Shown in pieces: positions 1 to 7,431 of a DNA stretch of 8,997 nt. Under the pieces are notes generated by a model that had not been told where the DNA came from, did not search any database, and worked only from the letters and a program-made list of their open reading frames with translations. The first letter of the stretch is position 1; each line of letters opens with the position of its first letter. The DNA lies in the NCBI GenBank assembly GCA_000416085.1, contig KE356579.1:2188940-2197936 (forward strand), read 5' to 3'. Origin of the DNA: a halophilic archaeon J07HX64. Its GTDB lineage: Archaea; Halobacteriota; Halobacteria; Halobacteriales; Haloarculaceae. A program made the position numbers and the translations under genes.

Positions 1-615
1 GACACCGACGTCCATCAGCGCACCACCGCCCGCGAGGTCGGCGTCGAGTCGCCACTGGTCCGGCCCGCGGGAGCCGCCGAGCACGTTGTAGCTGAACTCC
101 CCGGACGCCCGGGTGACGGTGCCGAGCGCACCCGCGTCGACAACTGTCCGGAGTCGGCGCAGGACCGGGTCGGTCTGCATCCGGTAGGCGGTCATCAGGG
201 TGACACCGGCGTCGGCACAGACCTCGACGGCGCGCTCGGCGCGCTCGACGGTCACCTCCAGCGGTTTCTCGCAGATGACCGCCTTTCCGTGTGTCGCGGC
301 CGTCTCGACGTGAGGTAGATGCAGACTGTTCGGTGTGGCGATATACACCGCGTCGTAGGCCCCGGTTGCTGCGCCGTCGGCGTAGGCCTCGTAGTCGACT
401 GTCCGGACCCCGTGCTCGTCGGCAACGGCACGGCGCGTCCCGGGGGTCCCGGAGACGCCGACGGTGAACGTGCAGTAGTCACTCGCCTCGATCGCCGGAA
501 CGGAGACGTTGCGGCCGTAGTTGCCCAGACCGACCACGGCCATCCTGATCTCGCCGTCGGGGTCTGTGTCCCAGTCACGCTGCCCGAACTCGTCGAGAAC
601 GCTCCGGATATCCAT
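1..615 (-). CDS. gfo6: Gfo/Idh/MocA family dehydrogenase, Gfo6-like D-xylose 1-dehydrogenase (C-terminus cut by window edge)
   Basis: Reading from the ATG at 615 on the minus strand gives 205 residues with no stop. The family is usually about 360 residues, so the substrate-binding C-terminal part lies outside the window. The N-terminal Rossmann fold shows a GLGNYG dinucleotide-binding loop (residues 29-34), YIATPNSLHLP (91-101) and the family hallmark CEKPLE (115-120), whose Glu-Lys-Pro carries the catalytic lysine. The sequence ends at the start of the GGG...DVGV motif. The VETAA, CEKP, ERAER, AYRMQT and DPDQWRLD-like stretches resemble, from memory, haloarchaeal Gfo6, which oxidises D-xylose with NADP+ as the first step of the oxidative pentose pathway to 2-oxoglutarate. 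Family membership is close to certain. The xylose assignment is inferred, because haloarchaea carry many paralogues. The gene lies 217 nt downstream of pepF on the same strand and has its own promoter-like box, so it is probably a separate transcript. Confidence 0.8.
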   Translation of the reverse strand, partial: MDIRSVLDEFGQRDWDTDPDGEIRMAVVGLGNYGRNVSVPAIEASDYCTFTVGVSGTPGTRRAVADEHGVRTVDYEAYADGAATGAYDAVYIATPNSLHLPHVETAATHGKAVICEKPLEVTVERAERAVEVCADAGVTLMTAYRMQTDPVLRRLRTVVDAGALGTVTRASGEFSYNVLGGSRGPDQWRLDADLAGGGALMDVGV

Positions 616-639
616 ACCGGACTACTGCGGGTCCCGAAC

Positions 640-647
640 AATGAAAG
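640..647 (-). promoter_or_regulatory. Weak TATA-like box for the gfo6-like gene
   Basis: On the minus strand CTTTCATT is centred about 28 nt upstream of the ATG at 615. That spacing fits a leaderless haloarchaeal transcript. The match to the haloarchaeal box-A consensus (TTTAWA-like) is imperfect, so this rests mostly on position. Confidence 0.35.
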
Positions 648-753
648 CCCGGGTCGACTCTGTGGGGCTCACAGCGATAGAGTGGCTGACCAGCGTATCC
701 GGCTAACCACGGTACAGGGGTGTTTTGCTGCATTCGGCCACTCGCACGGACGA

Positions 754-794
754 CTGCCGAACCGTGGCCTGTACCTGACGGCTGCCGAACCGTG
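754..794. repeat. 13-bp direct repeat pair in the pepF/gfo6 gap
   Basis: CTGCCGAACCGTG occurs exactly at 754-766 and again at 782-794, a 28-bp period. It lies in the 217-nt gap (616-832) between the end of pepF and the start of the gfo6-like gene. It could be a regulator-binding site for the dehydrogenase gene or simply a small duplication. No gene or clear terminator is visible in this gap. Confidence 0.5.
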
Positions 795-832
795 ACCCGC
801 ACTCCTCGTTGGAGATGGCAGGTTGTGAGGGG

Positions 833-2623
833 TCAGTTCAGCTGTTCGAACTCGTCGAGGTACTCGCCGTACACGTCGATTGCCTGCTCGATCGGTCCGC
901 TGTCGGTCATGTCGACACCGGCGTCACCGAGCAGTTCCAGCGGATAGCCGTGCGAGCCTCGTTCGAGGAACTCTCGGTAGCGCTGTGCGGCCGGATCCCC
1001 TTCCTCGCGGATCGACTCGACGAGCGAGACAGCGGCGCTGATGCCTGTCGAGTACTGGTAGACGTAAAACGAGTAGTAGAAGTGAGGAATACGCATCCAC
1101 TCGCGGGCGATACGGTCGTCCAGGACCGCGGGCTCGTAGAACTCACCTTTCAGTTCGTGATAGACATCGTCGAGGCGGTCGCTGGTCAGCGCCTCACCGG
1201 ACTCGGAGAGCTCGTGGACGCGGCGCTCGAACTCGGCGAACATCGTCTGGCGGAACAGCGTCGACCGGAACCGCTCCAGATACTCGTTGAGGATGTGCCG
1301 GCGCAGTTGTTCGTCCTCGACGGTGTCGAGCAGGTGGTGGGTCAGCAGCGTCTCGTTGACCGTCGAGGCGATCTCCGCGATGAAGATGGTGTAGTCGGCG
1401 TAGACGTACGACTGGGCGTCACCGGCCAGTTCCGAGTGCATCGAGTGGCCGAGCTCGTGTGCCAGTGTGAACATCGATGAGACGTCGTCCTGGTAGTTCA
1501 TCAGGATGTACGGCTGGGAGTCGTAGGTGCCGCTGCTGTAGGCACCGGAGCGTTTGCCCGCTGTCTCGTAAACATCGACCCACCGGGAGTGCAGACCCTC
1601 GGCCAGCCGTGACTGGTAGTCCTCGCCCAGTGGTTCGACCGCCTCGATAACGTACTCACAGGCCTGCTCGTATGGGATCTCGGGACCCTCCCCGTCGACC
1701 ATCGGGGTGTAGATGTCCCACATCCGGAGGTCGTCGAGCCCACGGGCCTCGCGCTTGAGCTCGGCGTGCCGGTGCAGACTGCCGACATTGTCACGAACGG
1801 TGTCGACCAGCGTGTCGTACACCTCGACAGGGACGTTCGGTCCCGCGAGCGCGGCCTCGCGGGCGGAGTCGAAATTGCGCGCGTCGGCGAGTTTCCCGTC
1901 TTTCTTTACGCTGTTGCGGAACGAGGCGCCGACCGCGTTACGGACCGTCTCCCACTCGTCGTAGAACGACTCGTAGACCCGCTCCCGGAACGCCCGGTCG
2001 GGGTGTTTCTGGAGTGTGGTGAAGTTGCTGAGCGTGAGCGGCTGTTGCTCGCCGTCGGGGTCCTCGACGGTCGGGAAGGTCATGTCCGCGTTCGTCAGCA
2101 TCCGGTAGACCTCGCCCGGCGCGTCGGTCACCTCGCCCAGGTCGGCCAGCAGGCTCTCCACCTCGGACGAGCGGGTGTGTGGTTTCATCCGCAGCACGTC
2201 GTCGATGTAGTGCTCGTACTCGCGGAGGCCGGGTTCGGCGTTCATCATCGCCTCGAACTCACCCCGGTCGAGCGCCTGTAGCTCCGGTTCGATGAAACTC
2301 GCCGCGCTCTTGGCGGTCGAGGCGAGCGACTTTGCCCGTGTCGCCATCGCCTGTGCCTGGTCGTCACGGGTGTCCTCGTCACGGCGCATCCGGGCGTAGG
2401 CGTTCACGTCGTCGACGGCGCGCATCACCGACTCGTGGACCTCGAACAGCTCCAGCAGTGTCTCTGCGTCCTCGGTCGCACGCCCCTCGAACGCCTGCAG
2501 GTCCTCGACCTGTGCTGCCGCCACCTCGTGGGCCTCCTCCCACTCGTCGTCGCTGGTGAAAAGCGAGCCCAGATTCCACTTGTACTCCTCCTCGATATCG
2601 CTGCGCTCCTCTACTGAACTCAT
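833..2623 (-). CDS. pepF: Oligoendopeptidase F (M3 family zinc metallopeptidase)
   Basis: This encodes a 596-residue cytosolic zinc peptidase that cleaves short peptides. The length matches the family (about 600). The catalytic site is intact: HELGH at residues 389-393 (two His ligands, catalytic Glu390), then FIAEIAST, whose Glu417, 24 residues after the second His, is the expected third zinc ligand. Downstream, HFYYSFYVYQYSTG (about 514-527) holds the Tyr-rich substrate and transition-state loop of M3B enzymes. No signal peptide or membrane segment is seen. I chose the ATG at 2623 (MSSVEERSDIEEEYKWNL) because the typical PepF N-terminus begins there and a TATA-like box sits about 26 nt upstream. 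The frame stays open to a GTG at 2698, but those 25 extra residues are not acidic and would erase the promoter. The gene is divergent from the acyl-CoA synthetase gene, with 204 nt between the starts. Confidence 0.95.
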   Translation of the reverse strand: MSSVEERSDIEEEYKWNLGSLFTSDDEWEEAHEVAAAQVEDLQAFEGRATEDAETLLELFEVHESVMRAVDDVNAYARMRRDEDTRDDQAQAMATRAKSLASTAKSAASFIEPELQALDRGEFEAMMNAEPGLREYEHYIDDVLRMKPHTRSSEVESLLADLGEVTDAPGEVYRMLTNADMTFPTVEDPDGEQQPLTLSNFTTLQKHPDRAFRERVYESFYDEWETVRNAVGASFRNSVKKDGKLADARNFDSAREAALAGPNVPVEVYDTLVDTVRDNVGSLHRHAELKREARGLDDLRMWDIYTPMVDGEGPEIPYEQACEYVIEAVEPLGEDYQSRLAEGLHSRWVDVYETAGKRSGAYSSGTYDSQPYILMNYQDDVSSMFTLAHELGHSMHSELAGDAQSYVYADYTIFIAEIASTVNETLLTHHLLDTVEDEQLRRHILNEYLERFRSTLFRQTMFAEFERRVHELSESGEALTSDRLDDVYHELKGEFYEPAVLDDRIAREWMRIPHFYYSFYVYQYSTGISAAVSLVESIREEGDPAAQRYREFLERGSHGYPLELLGDAGVDMTDSGPIEQAIDVYGEYLDEFEQLN

Positions 2624-2645
2624 CGGGCCGACTACGGGCGAGTGG

Positions 2646-2652
2646 ATTGTAA
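2646..2652 (-). promoter_or_regulatory. TATA-like box for pepF
   Basis: On the minus strand TTACAAT is centred about 26 nt before the pepF ATG at 2623, the distance expected for a leaderless transcript. No Shine-Dalgarno sequence is seen directly before the ATG, which agrees with this. Confidence 0.45.
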
Positions 2653-2794
2653 CACCGTCGGTCGTCTGCTCTCGACGAACGGTCCCCGGCGACCACACGG
2701 ACCCGCGACGACGCCCCCGAGTGGTGTGTTACCCCTCCGGAGACACCGACTGTCGGAGTTCTGTGATGTTGGCGCGTCCGTCCGGAGCGAAGAC

Positions 2795-2800
2795 TTTAGT
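2795..2800 (+). promoter_or_regulatory. TATA-like box for the acyl-CoA synthetase gene
   Basis: TTTAGT, preceded by the purine-rich BRE-like GCGAAGAC, is centred about 30 nt upstream of the ATG at 2828 and implies a near-leaderless mRNA. A second AT-rich stretch, TGTATATATG at 2811-2820, is too close to the ATG to act as box A for this start. Confidence 0.5.
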
Positions 2801-2827
2801 GGTGATACCGTGTATATATGTGGACAG

Positions 2828-4846
2828 ATGTCACGCCAGGTGTCAGAGCCCGACTGGCTGGCCCGCGAGCGCGAGTACGAGGACGACCTGCCCGAGCACG
2901 GGACGGTTCCGGAGCTGTACGAGGCGAGCGCGGAGCGTCACCTCGACGGGGCGGCACAGCTGTACAAAGGAGGGGTCTACGACCGGAGTCTGGCGGGTGT
3001 GGTGTCGCCGGCACCGGCAGGCGAGTACGCCACGCTCAGTTACCGTGAGATGCGCGGGGTGGTCCGCAGGCTGGCGGCGGGCTTTCGGGAGGTGGGTATC
3101 GACCGCGGTGACCGGGTAGGTATCCTCGCAGACACCCGTATGGAGTGGGCACAGGCGGATCTCGGACTGCTGGCCGGCGGTGCGGTTGTCACCACTGTCT
3201 ACACGGAATCCTCACCGGCACAGGTCGAGTACCTGCTCGACGACCCCGGCGCGACCGGTGTGGTCGTCGAGAACGAGGCGCTGTTGGAGCGTGTGCTCGC
3301 TGTCGAGGACGACCTCGATCTGGAGGTGATAGTGCTCATCGACGAGCCGGAGACCGACCGCGAGCGCGAGGATATCTACACGCTGGGGGAGATCCACGAG
3401 GCCGGAACGGCGGCGTTCGACGAGGCGACCTACGAGGGGTGGCTCGACGAGACCGAACCGGGGGACCTCGCGAGTCTCATCTACACCTCGGGCACGACCG
3501 GGCAACCGAAGGGGGTGCGGCTGACCCACCGGAACTTTCGGTCAAACATTCACGCGGTCCGCAGGCGCGCCGGCCCCAACGACGACCTCGACCGGCCTGG
3601 AATCGGCGCCGACACCACCACCATCTCGTTTCTGCCGCTGGCACACGTGTTCGAGCGTCTCACCGGTCACTTCCTGATGTTCGGCTCGGGTGCGACTGTC
3701 GGCTACGCCGAGTCGACCGACACCGTCACCGAGGACATCGCGACCATCGCACCGCAGGCTGGCGCGAGTGTCCCGCGGGTCTACGAGCGCATCTTCCGGA
3801 CGATGCGCGAGCAGGCCGGCGAGAGCCCGCTGAAAGCCCGCATCTTCGAGTGGGCGCTGGGTGTCGCAGAGCGGTACCAGCAGGCCGACGACCCGGGACT
3901 GCTCCTGCGGGCCAGACACGGGCTGGCCGACCGACTGGTCTACTCGACCGTGAAGGAGAACCTCGGGGGCAACGTGGAGCTGTTTGTCTCCGGCGGCGGG
4001 AGTCTCAGCCCGGACCTGTGTCGCATCTTCAACGGTATGGGGCTGCGCATCGTCGAGGGGTACGGTCTGACAGAGACCGCACCCGTCGTGACGGTCAACG
4101 TGCCCGATGACGTTCGACCAGGCACAGTCGGTGTGCCGTTGGTCGGTATCGACACCGCCATCGAGTCGACCCCGGAGGAACGGGCGAACCTCGACCTTCA
4201 CAGTCCGGACAGCGCCGTCGGCGAACTCCTGGTGCGTGGACCGAACGTCACCGAGGGGTACTGGAACCGGCCCGGCGCGACCGAGTCGGCCTTTGTCGAG
4301 GGAAGCGCCGACAGGTCGGGGGTCGTCACCGCCGACAGCGTCGAGTTCGAGGGGGGCCGTTGGTTCCGGACCGGCGACCTCGTCGAGCGCACACCCGAGG
4401 GACACTTTGTCGTTCACGACCGACTGAAACAGATCCTCGTGCTCGACACCGGGAAGAACATCGCCCCGCAACCGATCGAGGACCGGTTCTCCACCGACGA
4501 GCGGGTCGAACAGCTGATGCTCGTCGGCGACGACCGGAAGTTCGTGGGTGCACTCGTCGTGCCCAACGTCGAGCAACTCCGGGAGTGGGCCGAGCGCGAG
4601 GAGGTCGACCTCCCCGAGGAGCCCGCAGCCCTCACGACCGACGAGCGGGTCAACGAGTGGGTCGCCGACTCCATCGAACGGGTAAACGAGGACCTCGAGA
4701 GAGCGGAGAAAATAAAGAAGTTCGCCCTCGTCGCCGAGGAGTGGACCCCCGACAACAACATGCTCACACCGTCGCTGAAGAAGCGCCGTCGCGATATCCT
4801 CGCCGCCCACGAGGAGGAGGTCCAGGGGATATACGGGGAGGCGTGA
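2828..4846 (+). CDS. Long-chain fatty acid-CoA ligase (AMP-forming, COG1022-like)
   Basis: This 672-residue member of the ANL adenylating superfamily would activate a fatty acid with ATP and CoA through an acyl-adenylate. Motifs in order: P-loop YTSGTTGQPKG (residues 229-239); LPLAHVFERLTGH (about 279-291), typical of long-chain synthetases of the FadD15/bubblegum type; PRVYERIF (about 326-333); YGLTETAP (421-428); FRTGDL (523-528); the hinge DRLKQILVLDTGKNIAPQ (about 541-558); and a C-terminal LTPSLKKRR (about 646-654) with the expected catalytic lysine. No membrane segment is obvious. Start choice: the frame is open from 2642, but those 62 residues are neither acidic nor synthetase-like. 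The ATG at 2828 (MSRQVSEPDWLAREREYEDD) has a TATA-like box 30 nt upstream. Haloarchaeal lipids are isoprenoid ethers, so the role is more likely fatty acid uptake and beta-oxidation or recycling than membrane synthesis. Chain-length preference is not readable. Confidence 0.93.
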   Translation: MSRQVSEPDWLAREREYEDDLPEHGTVPELYEASAERHLDGAAQLYKGGVYDRSLAGVVSPAPAGEYATLSYREMRGVVRRLAAGFREVGIDRGDRVGILADTRMEWAQADLGLLAGGAVVTTVYTESSPAQVEYLLDDPGATGVVVENEALLERVLAVEDDLDLEVIVLIDEPETDREREDIYTLGEIHEAGTAAFDEATYEGWLDETEPGDLASLIYTSGTTGQPKGVRLTHRNFRSNIHAVRRRAGPNDDLDRPGIGADTTTISFLPLAHVFERLTGHFLMFGSGATVGYAESTDTVTEDIATIAPQAGASVPRVYERIFRTMREQAGESPLKARIFEWALGVAERYQQADDPGLLLRARHGLADRLVYSTVKENLGGNVELFVSGGGSLSPDLCRIFNGMGLRIVEGYGLTETAPVVTVNVPDDVRPGTVGVPLVGIDTAIESTPEERANLDLHSPDSAVGELLVRGPNVTEGYWNRPGATESAFVEGSADRSGVVTADSVEFEGGRWFRTGDLVERTPEGHFVVHDRLKQILVLDTGKNIAPQPIEDRFSTDERVEQLMLVGDDRKFVGALVVPNVEQLREWAEREEVDLPEEPAALTTDERVNEWVADSIERVNEDLERAEKIKKFALVAEEWTPDNNMLTPSLKKRRRDILAAHEEEVQGIYGEA

Positions 4847-4870
4847 GAGCTCTGATACCCGGTCGCCGTC

Positions 4871-4910
4871 GGGACCGTCGGTCGACAGACACCCGACCCG
4901 ACACGGTCCC
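4871..4910 (+). terminator. Nested stem-loop downstream of the acyl-CoA synthetase (possible 3'-end structure)
   Basis: GGGACCGT (4871-4878) pairs perfectly with ACGGTCCC (4903-4910). Inside it, GGTCG (4880-4884) pairs with CGACC (4894-4898). It begins 24 nt after the synthetase stop codon. It is not followed by a T-run, so it may be an mRNA 3'-end stabiliser or processing signal rather than a true terminator. Confidence 0.4.
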
Positions 4911-5156
4911 TGGTTCAGTGCCACACCAGCGAGAGCACGTTGTGTGTCCGAGAGTCTCGCGACGTGACTCGCGGAACTGGACCGCCAACCGGCGTCTCTC
5001 CCCGGGTCACGAGGGGTGGTTCGCGCGGCGACGGCATCGACTCCGGTGGGATGGCCCAAGAGAGCGACACCCCCTTGCCATCACGAAAGGCGCGGAACAC
5101 ATCTCGAACGACCCTGTCGACCGGGCCACAGCCCTGTAGCGAGGGAGCAACGACAG

Positions 5157-5174
5157 TCCTCTCCGTCGAGAGGA
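5157..5174. repeat. Perfect 7-bp hairpin in the pre-L1 gap
   Basis: TCCTCTC (5157-5163) and GAGAGGA (5168-5174) are perfect complements around a CGTC loop. It is about 105 nt upstream of the L1 TATA box. Its function is unknown; it may be an upstream regulator site or chance. Confidence 0.35.
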
Positions 5175-5268
5175 GAATCGCGAACAGACGCTTCAATATC
5201 TCGCTCCGGACAGGTGAGTTCGACAGGCAGGGCGGGCCGAGTGCCGGGTGTCCGGTTGGTTCGACGGC

Positions 5269-5275
5269 TTTAAAT
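5269..5275 (+). promoter_or_regulatory. TATA box of the rpl1-rpl10-rpl12 operon
   Basis: TTTAAAT is an excellent match to the haloarchaeal box A and stands out in GC-rich sequence. Transcription would begin about 25 nt downstream, near 5295-5300, giving a leader of roughly 62-67 nt. From memory, the homologous Halobacterium operon also has a leader of about this size. Confidence 0.75.
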
Positions 5276-5298
5276 GTAACATCGGCCACGTTCAACAC

Positions 5299-5320
5299 GA
5301 GACAGGTGCGGCCCTGTTTC
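5299..5320 (+). promoter_or_regulatory. 5'-terminal hairpin of the L1 operon leader
   Basis: GAGACAGG (5299-5306) pairs with CCTGTTTC (5313-5320), giving 8 bp including one G-U pair, around a TGCGGC loop. It would lie at the very 5' end of the predicted mRNA. It may protect the end or be part of the L1-responsive element; the role is inferred. Confidence 0.4.
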
Positions 5321-5326
5321 ACTAAC

Positions 5327-5352
5327 CCGTAGAAGCCACAGGCGTACTACGG
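5327..5352 (+). promoter_or_regulatory. Candidate L1-binding regulatory hairpin overlapping the L1 Shine-Dalgarno
   Basis: CCGTAG (5327-5332) pairs with CTACGG (5347-5352). An inner GCC/GGC stem (5335-5337 with 5341-5343) closes an ACA loop. The two stems are separated by an asymmetric internal loop, AA on one side and GTA on the other. The last two bases of the outer stem are the first two G of the Shine-Dalgarno sequence. Archaeal L1 is known (shown for Methanococcus) to repress its own operon by binding an mRNA copy of its 23S rRNA site, and in halophiles this site lies in the leader. The fold and position here fit that model, but I could not compare it with the 23S rRNA of this organism. 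Confidence 0.5.
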
Positions 5353-5357
5353 AGGTG
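5351..5357 (+). promoter_or_regulatory. Strong Shine-Dalgarno for L1
   Basis: GGAGGTG ends 4 nt before the ATG at 5362. It is a near-perfect match to the archaeal 16S rRNA 3' end, which sets the start and shows that the mRNA is leadered. Confidence 0.8.
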
Positions 5358-5361
5358 GACA

Positions 5362-6000
5362 ATGGCAGACCAGGAAATAGAGAACGCAGTATCCCGCGCA
5401 ATAGACGATGCCCCACCGCGGAACTTCCGCGAGACGGTGGATATCGCAATCAACCTGCGCGATTTGGATCTTAACGACCCGTCGAACCGTGTCGATGAGA
5501 GTATCGTCCTGCCGGAGGGGACCGGCCAGGAGACGAATATCGCCGTCTTCGCCGAGGGCGAGACCGCTGTCCGGGCCGAGGAGGCCGCGGACACGGTGCT
5601 TGACAGCAGCGAGCTATCCGACCTCGGTGACGACGACAGCGAGGCAAAGGACCTGGCCGGCGAGATAGACTTCTTTCTCGCACAGGAGTCGCTGATGCAG
5701 GACATCGGGCGATACCTGGGGACCGTGCTCGGTCCGCGAGGGAAGATGCCCGACCCTGTCGGCCCCGACGACGATGTCGTCGAGATGGTCGAGCGACTGA
5801 GAAACTCCGTTCAGTTGCGCAGCGGTGACCGACGGACGTTCCACACCCGCGTCGGTGCGGAGGACATGTCCGCGGAGGATATCGCCGACAACATCGACGT
5901 CATCATCCGGCGACTGGAGGCGGATCTCGAGAAAGGACCGCTCAACATCGGTGACGTCTACGTGAAGACGACGATGGGCCCGGCAGTCGAGGTGGTCTGA
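5362..6000 (+). CDS. rpl1: 50S ribosomal protein L1 (uL1)
   Basis: This encodes the 212-residue archaeal uL1 of the mobile L1 stalk, which helps move deacylated tRNA out of the E site. The length is normal for archaea. Recognisable stretches are [16 protein letters not shown] (21-36), the second-domain core [19 protein letters not shown] (102-120) and the L1 signature [10 protein letters not shown] (123-132). FHTRVG (160-165) and the C-terminal [17 protein letters not shown] complete domain I. The first codons are less GC-rich than the rest, which may favour initiation. It is the first gene of a three-gene operon, with one base between its TGA and the L10 ATG. L1 is the likely autogenous repressor of the operon through the leader. 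Confidence 0.97.
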   Translation: MADQEIENAVSRAIDDAPPRNFRETVDIAINLRDLDLNDPSNRVDESIVLPEGTGQETNIAVFAEGETAVRAEEAADTVLDSSELSDLGDDDSEAKDLAGEIDFFLAQESLMQDIGRYLGTVLGPRGKMPDPVGPDDDVVEMVERLRNSVQLRSGDRRTFHTRVGAEDMSAEDIADNIDVIIRRLEADLEKGPLNIGDVYVKTTMGPAVEVV

Positions 6001-6001
6001 G

Positions 6002-7042
6002 ATGAGCACACAGCGGCAGACAGAGACGATCCCCGAGTGGAAGCGCATGGAGGTCGACGAGCTGGCCGACTTCCTCGCGACGTACGACAGCGTCGGTGTC
6101 GTCGATATCACCGGCATCCCGAGCCGACAGCTCCAGGAGATGCGAAGCGAACTGCACGGGACAGCGGCACTGCGGGTCTCTCGTAACACGCTGCTCGAAC
6201 TGGCGCTCGACGAAACCGACGGCGGGTTCGACCGGCTCACCGAGTTCGTGGACGGCCAGGTCGGCCTGATCGGGACAAACGACAACTCCTTTGGTCTCTA
6301 CCAGCAGCTCGAGGCCTCGAAGACGTCTGCACCCATAAACGCCGGCGAGACCGCGCCGAACGATATCGTCATCCCGGAGGGTGACACCGGGGTCGACCCC
6401 GGGCCGTTCGTCGGACAGCTCCAGACCGTCGGCGCGAACGCCCGCATCGACCAGGGCTCGATAGCGGTGATGAGCGACTCGACAGTGCTCGAGGCCGGCG
6501 AGGAGGTCTCGGCGGACCTATCGAACGTGCTGGGCGAACTCGGAATCGAACCAAAGGAGGTCGGTCTCGATCTCCGCGGTGTGTTCGCCGACGGTGTTCT
6601 CTTCGAGCCCGAGGACCTCGAACTCGATATCGACGAGTACCGCGAGGACGTGCGGACGGCGGCGGGTCGCGGACAGAATCTCGCGGTCAACGCGGGTATC
6701 GTGACCACACAGACCGCACCACTCATGCTCTCGAAGGCCACCGGCGAGGCAAAGAGTCTCGCCCTGCAGGCCGGTATCGCCGACCCGGACGTGATGCCCG
6801 ATCTCATCGGGCAGGCGGACGCGCAGGTCCGTGCACTCGCAGCCGAGGTCGACGACGAGGCGGCGCTGCCGGAGGAGTTGCAGGATGTCGAGGTTGACAC
6901 AACCGAGACAGCTACCGAGGAGACAGACGACGAACAGACAGACGACCAGGCGGACGCGGAACCCGAGGCCGACACCGACGAGGACAGTGACGAGGACGAT
7001 GACGACGACGGCGGCGACGCGCTCGGGGCGATGTTCGGATAA
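6002..7042 (+). CDS. rpl10: 50S ribosomal protein L10 (uL10, archaeal P0)
   Basis: This 346-residue stalk base protein anchors L11/23S rRNA on one side and several L12 dimers on the other. The N-terminal rRNA-binding domain (about 1-105) begins [17 protein letters not shown] and includes [13 protein letters not shown]. The archaeal/eukaryotic insertion domain follows (about 110-185, with [20 protein letters not shown]). Next come the helical spine that binds L12 dimers (about 205-290) and a Thr/Asp/Glu-rich tail ending GDALGAMFG, the factor-binding motif it shares with L12. GAGGTGG at 5989-5995, inside the L1 3' end, serves as Shine-Dalgarno. The 1-nt gap to L1 and 2-nt gap to L12 imply translational coupling. 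Confidence 0.97.
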   Translation: MSTQRQTETIPEWKRMEVDELADFLATYDSVGVVDITGIPSRQLQEMRSELHGTAALRVSRNTLLELALDETDGGFDRLTEFVDGQVGLIGTNDNSFGLYQQLEASKTSAPINAGETAPNDIVIPEGDTGVDPGPFVGQLQTVGANARIDQGSIAVMSDSTVLEAGEEVSADLSNVLGELGIEPKEVGLDLRGVFADGVLFEPEDLELDIDEYREDVRTAAGRGQNLAVNAGIVTTQTAPLMLSKATGEAKSLALQAGIADPDVMPDLIGQADAQVRALAAEVDDEAALPEELQDVEVDTTETATEETDDEQTDDQADAEPEADTDEDSDEDDDDDGGDALGAMFG

Positions 7043-7044
7043 CA

Positions 7045-7389
7045 ATGGAATACGTATACTCAGCACTCATCCTGAACGAATCGGACGCAGAGATAAACGA
7101 ACAGAACCTGACCGACGTGCTCGAGGCGGCAGGCGTCAGCGTGGAGCAGTCCCGCGTGAAGGCGCTCGTCGCGGCCCTCGAAGATGTCGACATCGACGAG
7201 GCTGTCGACGAGGCCGCGGCTGTCCCCGCCGGTGGTGCCGCCACAGGTGGCGCTGCCGCGGGCGGCGCCGAAACCGTCGAGGAGGACGACGACGACGAGG
7301 AGGTCGAAGAGGAAGAGGCAGAGGAGGAGGACGACGATGACGATGACGACGACGACGCCGGCGAGGGACTCGGCGAACTGTTCGGCTGA
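7045..7389 (+). CDS. rpl12: 50S ribosomal protein L12 (archaeal P1)
   Basis: This 114-residue archaeal P1-type stalk protein is unrelated in fold to bacterial L7/L12. The N-terminal helical dimerisation domain starts [10 protein letters not shown] and runs to about residue 57. A Gly/Ala hinge follows (58-77), then an almost uninterrupted Asp/Glu run (79-104, broken only by one Val and one Ala) and the tail GEGLGELFG (106-114). That hydrophobic tail binds translation factors (aEF1A, aEF2 and others) in archaea. The acidic run makes the DNA at about 7279-7356 a low-complexity GAC/GAG/GAA/GAT tract, prone to alignment or length errors. It is the last gene of the operon, starting 2 nt after the L10 stop, with only a weak purine-rich ribosome-binding site inside the L10 tail. 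Confidence 0.97.
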   Translation: MEYVYSALILNESDAEINEQNLTDVLEAAGVSVEQSRVKALVAALEDVDIDEAVDEAAAVPAGGAATGGAAAGGAETVEEDDDDEEVEEEEAEEEDDDDDDDDDAGEGLGELFG

Positions 7390-7431
7390 GGCCCCCGATC
7401 ACTGCCGATTCTTCCGTTACTCTGGTGAGCA

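Larger units (their letters stand above)
4847..5361. other. 515-nt intergenic region before the ribosomal operon
   Basis: No convincing gene is present. Open frames on both strands (for example 4915-5322 minus and 4940-5332 plus) encode Arg/Pro/Ser-rich products without the acidic bias of the real proteins here, and they have no promoter or ribosome-binding context. The region contains a nested hairpin (4871-4910), a perfect small hairpin (5157-5174), a strong TATA box (5269-5275) and the structured L1 leader. L11, which in several haloarchaea sits just upstream of L1, is not here. Confidence 0.7.

Noticed and set aside
2624..2698. GTG-started extension of pepF
   Set aside because: It would add 25 non-acidic residues and place the TATA-like box at 2646-2652 inside the gene. 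The family N-terminus fits the ATG at 2623.
2642..2827. In-frame N-terminal extension of the acyl-CoA synthetase from an upstream ATG
   Set aside because: The extra 62 residues are basic/Cys-containing rather than acidic and do not look like a synthetase N-terminus. A TATA-like box for the 2828 start lies inside this stretch.
3542..5059. Long minus-strand open frame (505 codons) opposite the acyl-CoA synthetase gene
   Set aside because: It is an antisense shadow: the plus strand carries every adenylating-enzyme motif, and the minus product matches no family I know. GC-rich haloarchaeal DNA gives many such stop-poor frames.
4360..5139. Plus-strand frame overlapping the synthetase 3' end and the following gap
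   Set aside because: Arg-rich shadow of the synthetase. The part beyond 4846 has no acidic bias, no motif and no start signal.
4915..5332. Opposed open frames in the pre-L1 gap (minus 4915-5322, plus 4940-5332)
   Set aside because: Composition is unlike real proteins of this genome, there is no promoter or ribosome-binding site, and both run across the L1 operon promoter and leader.
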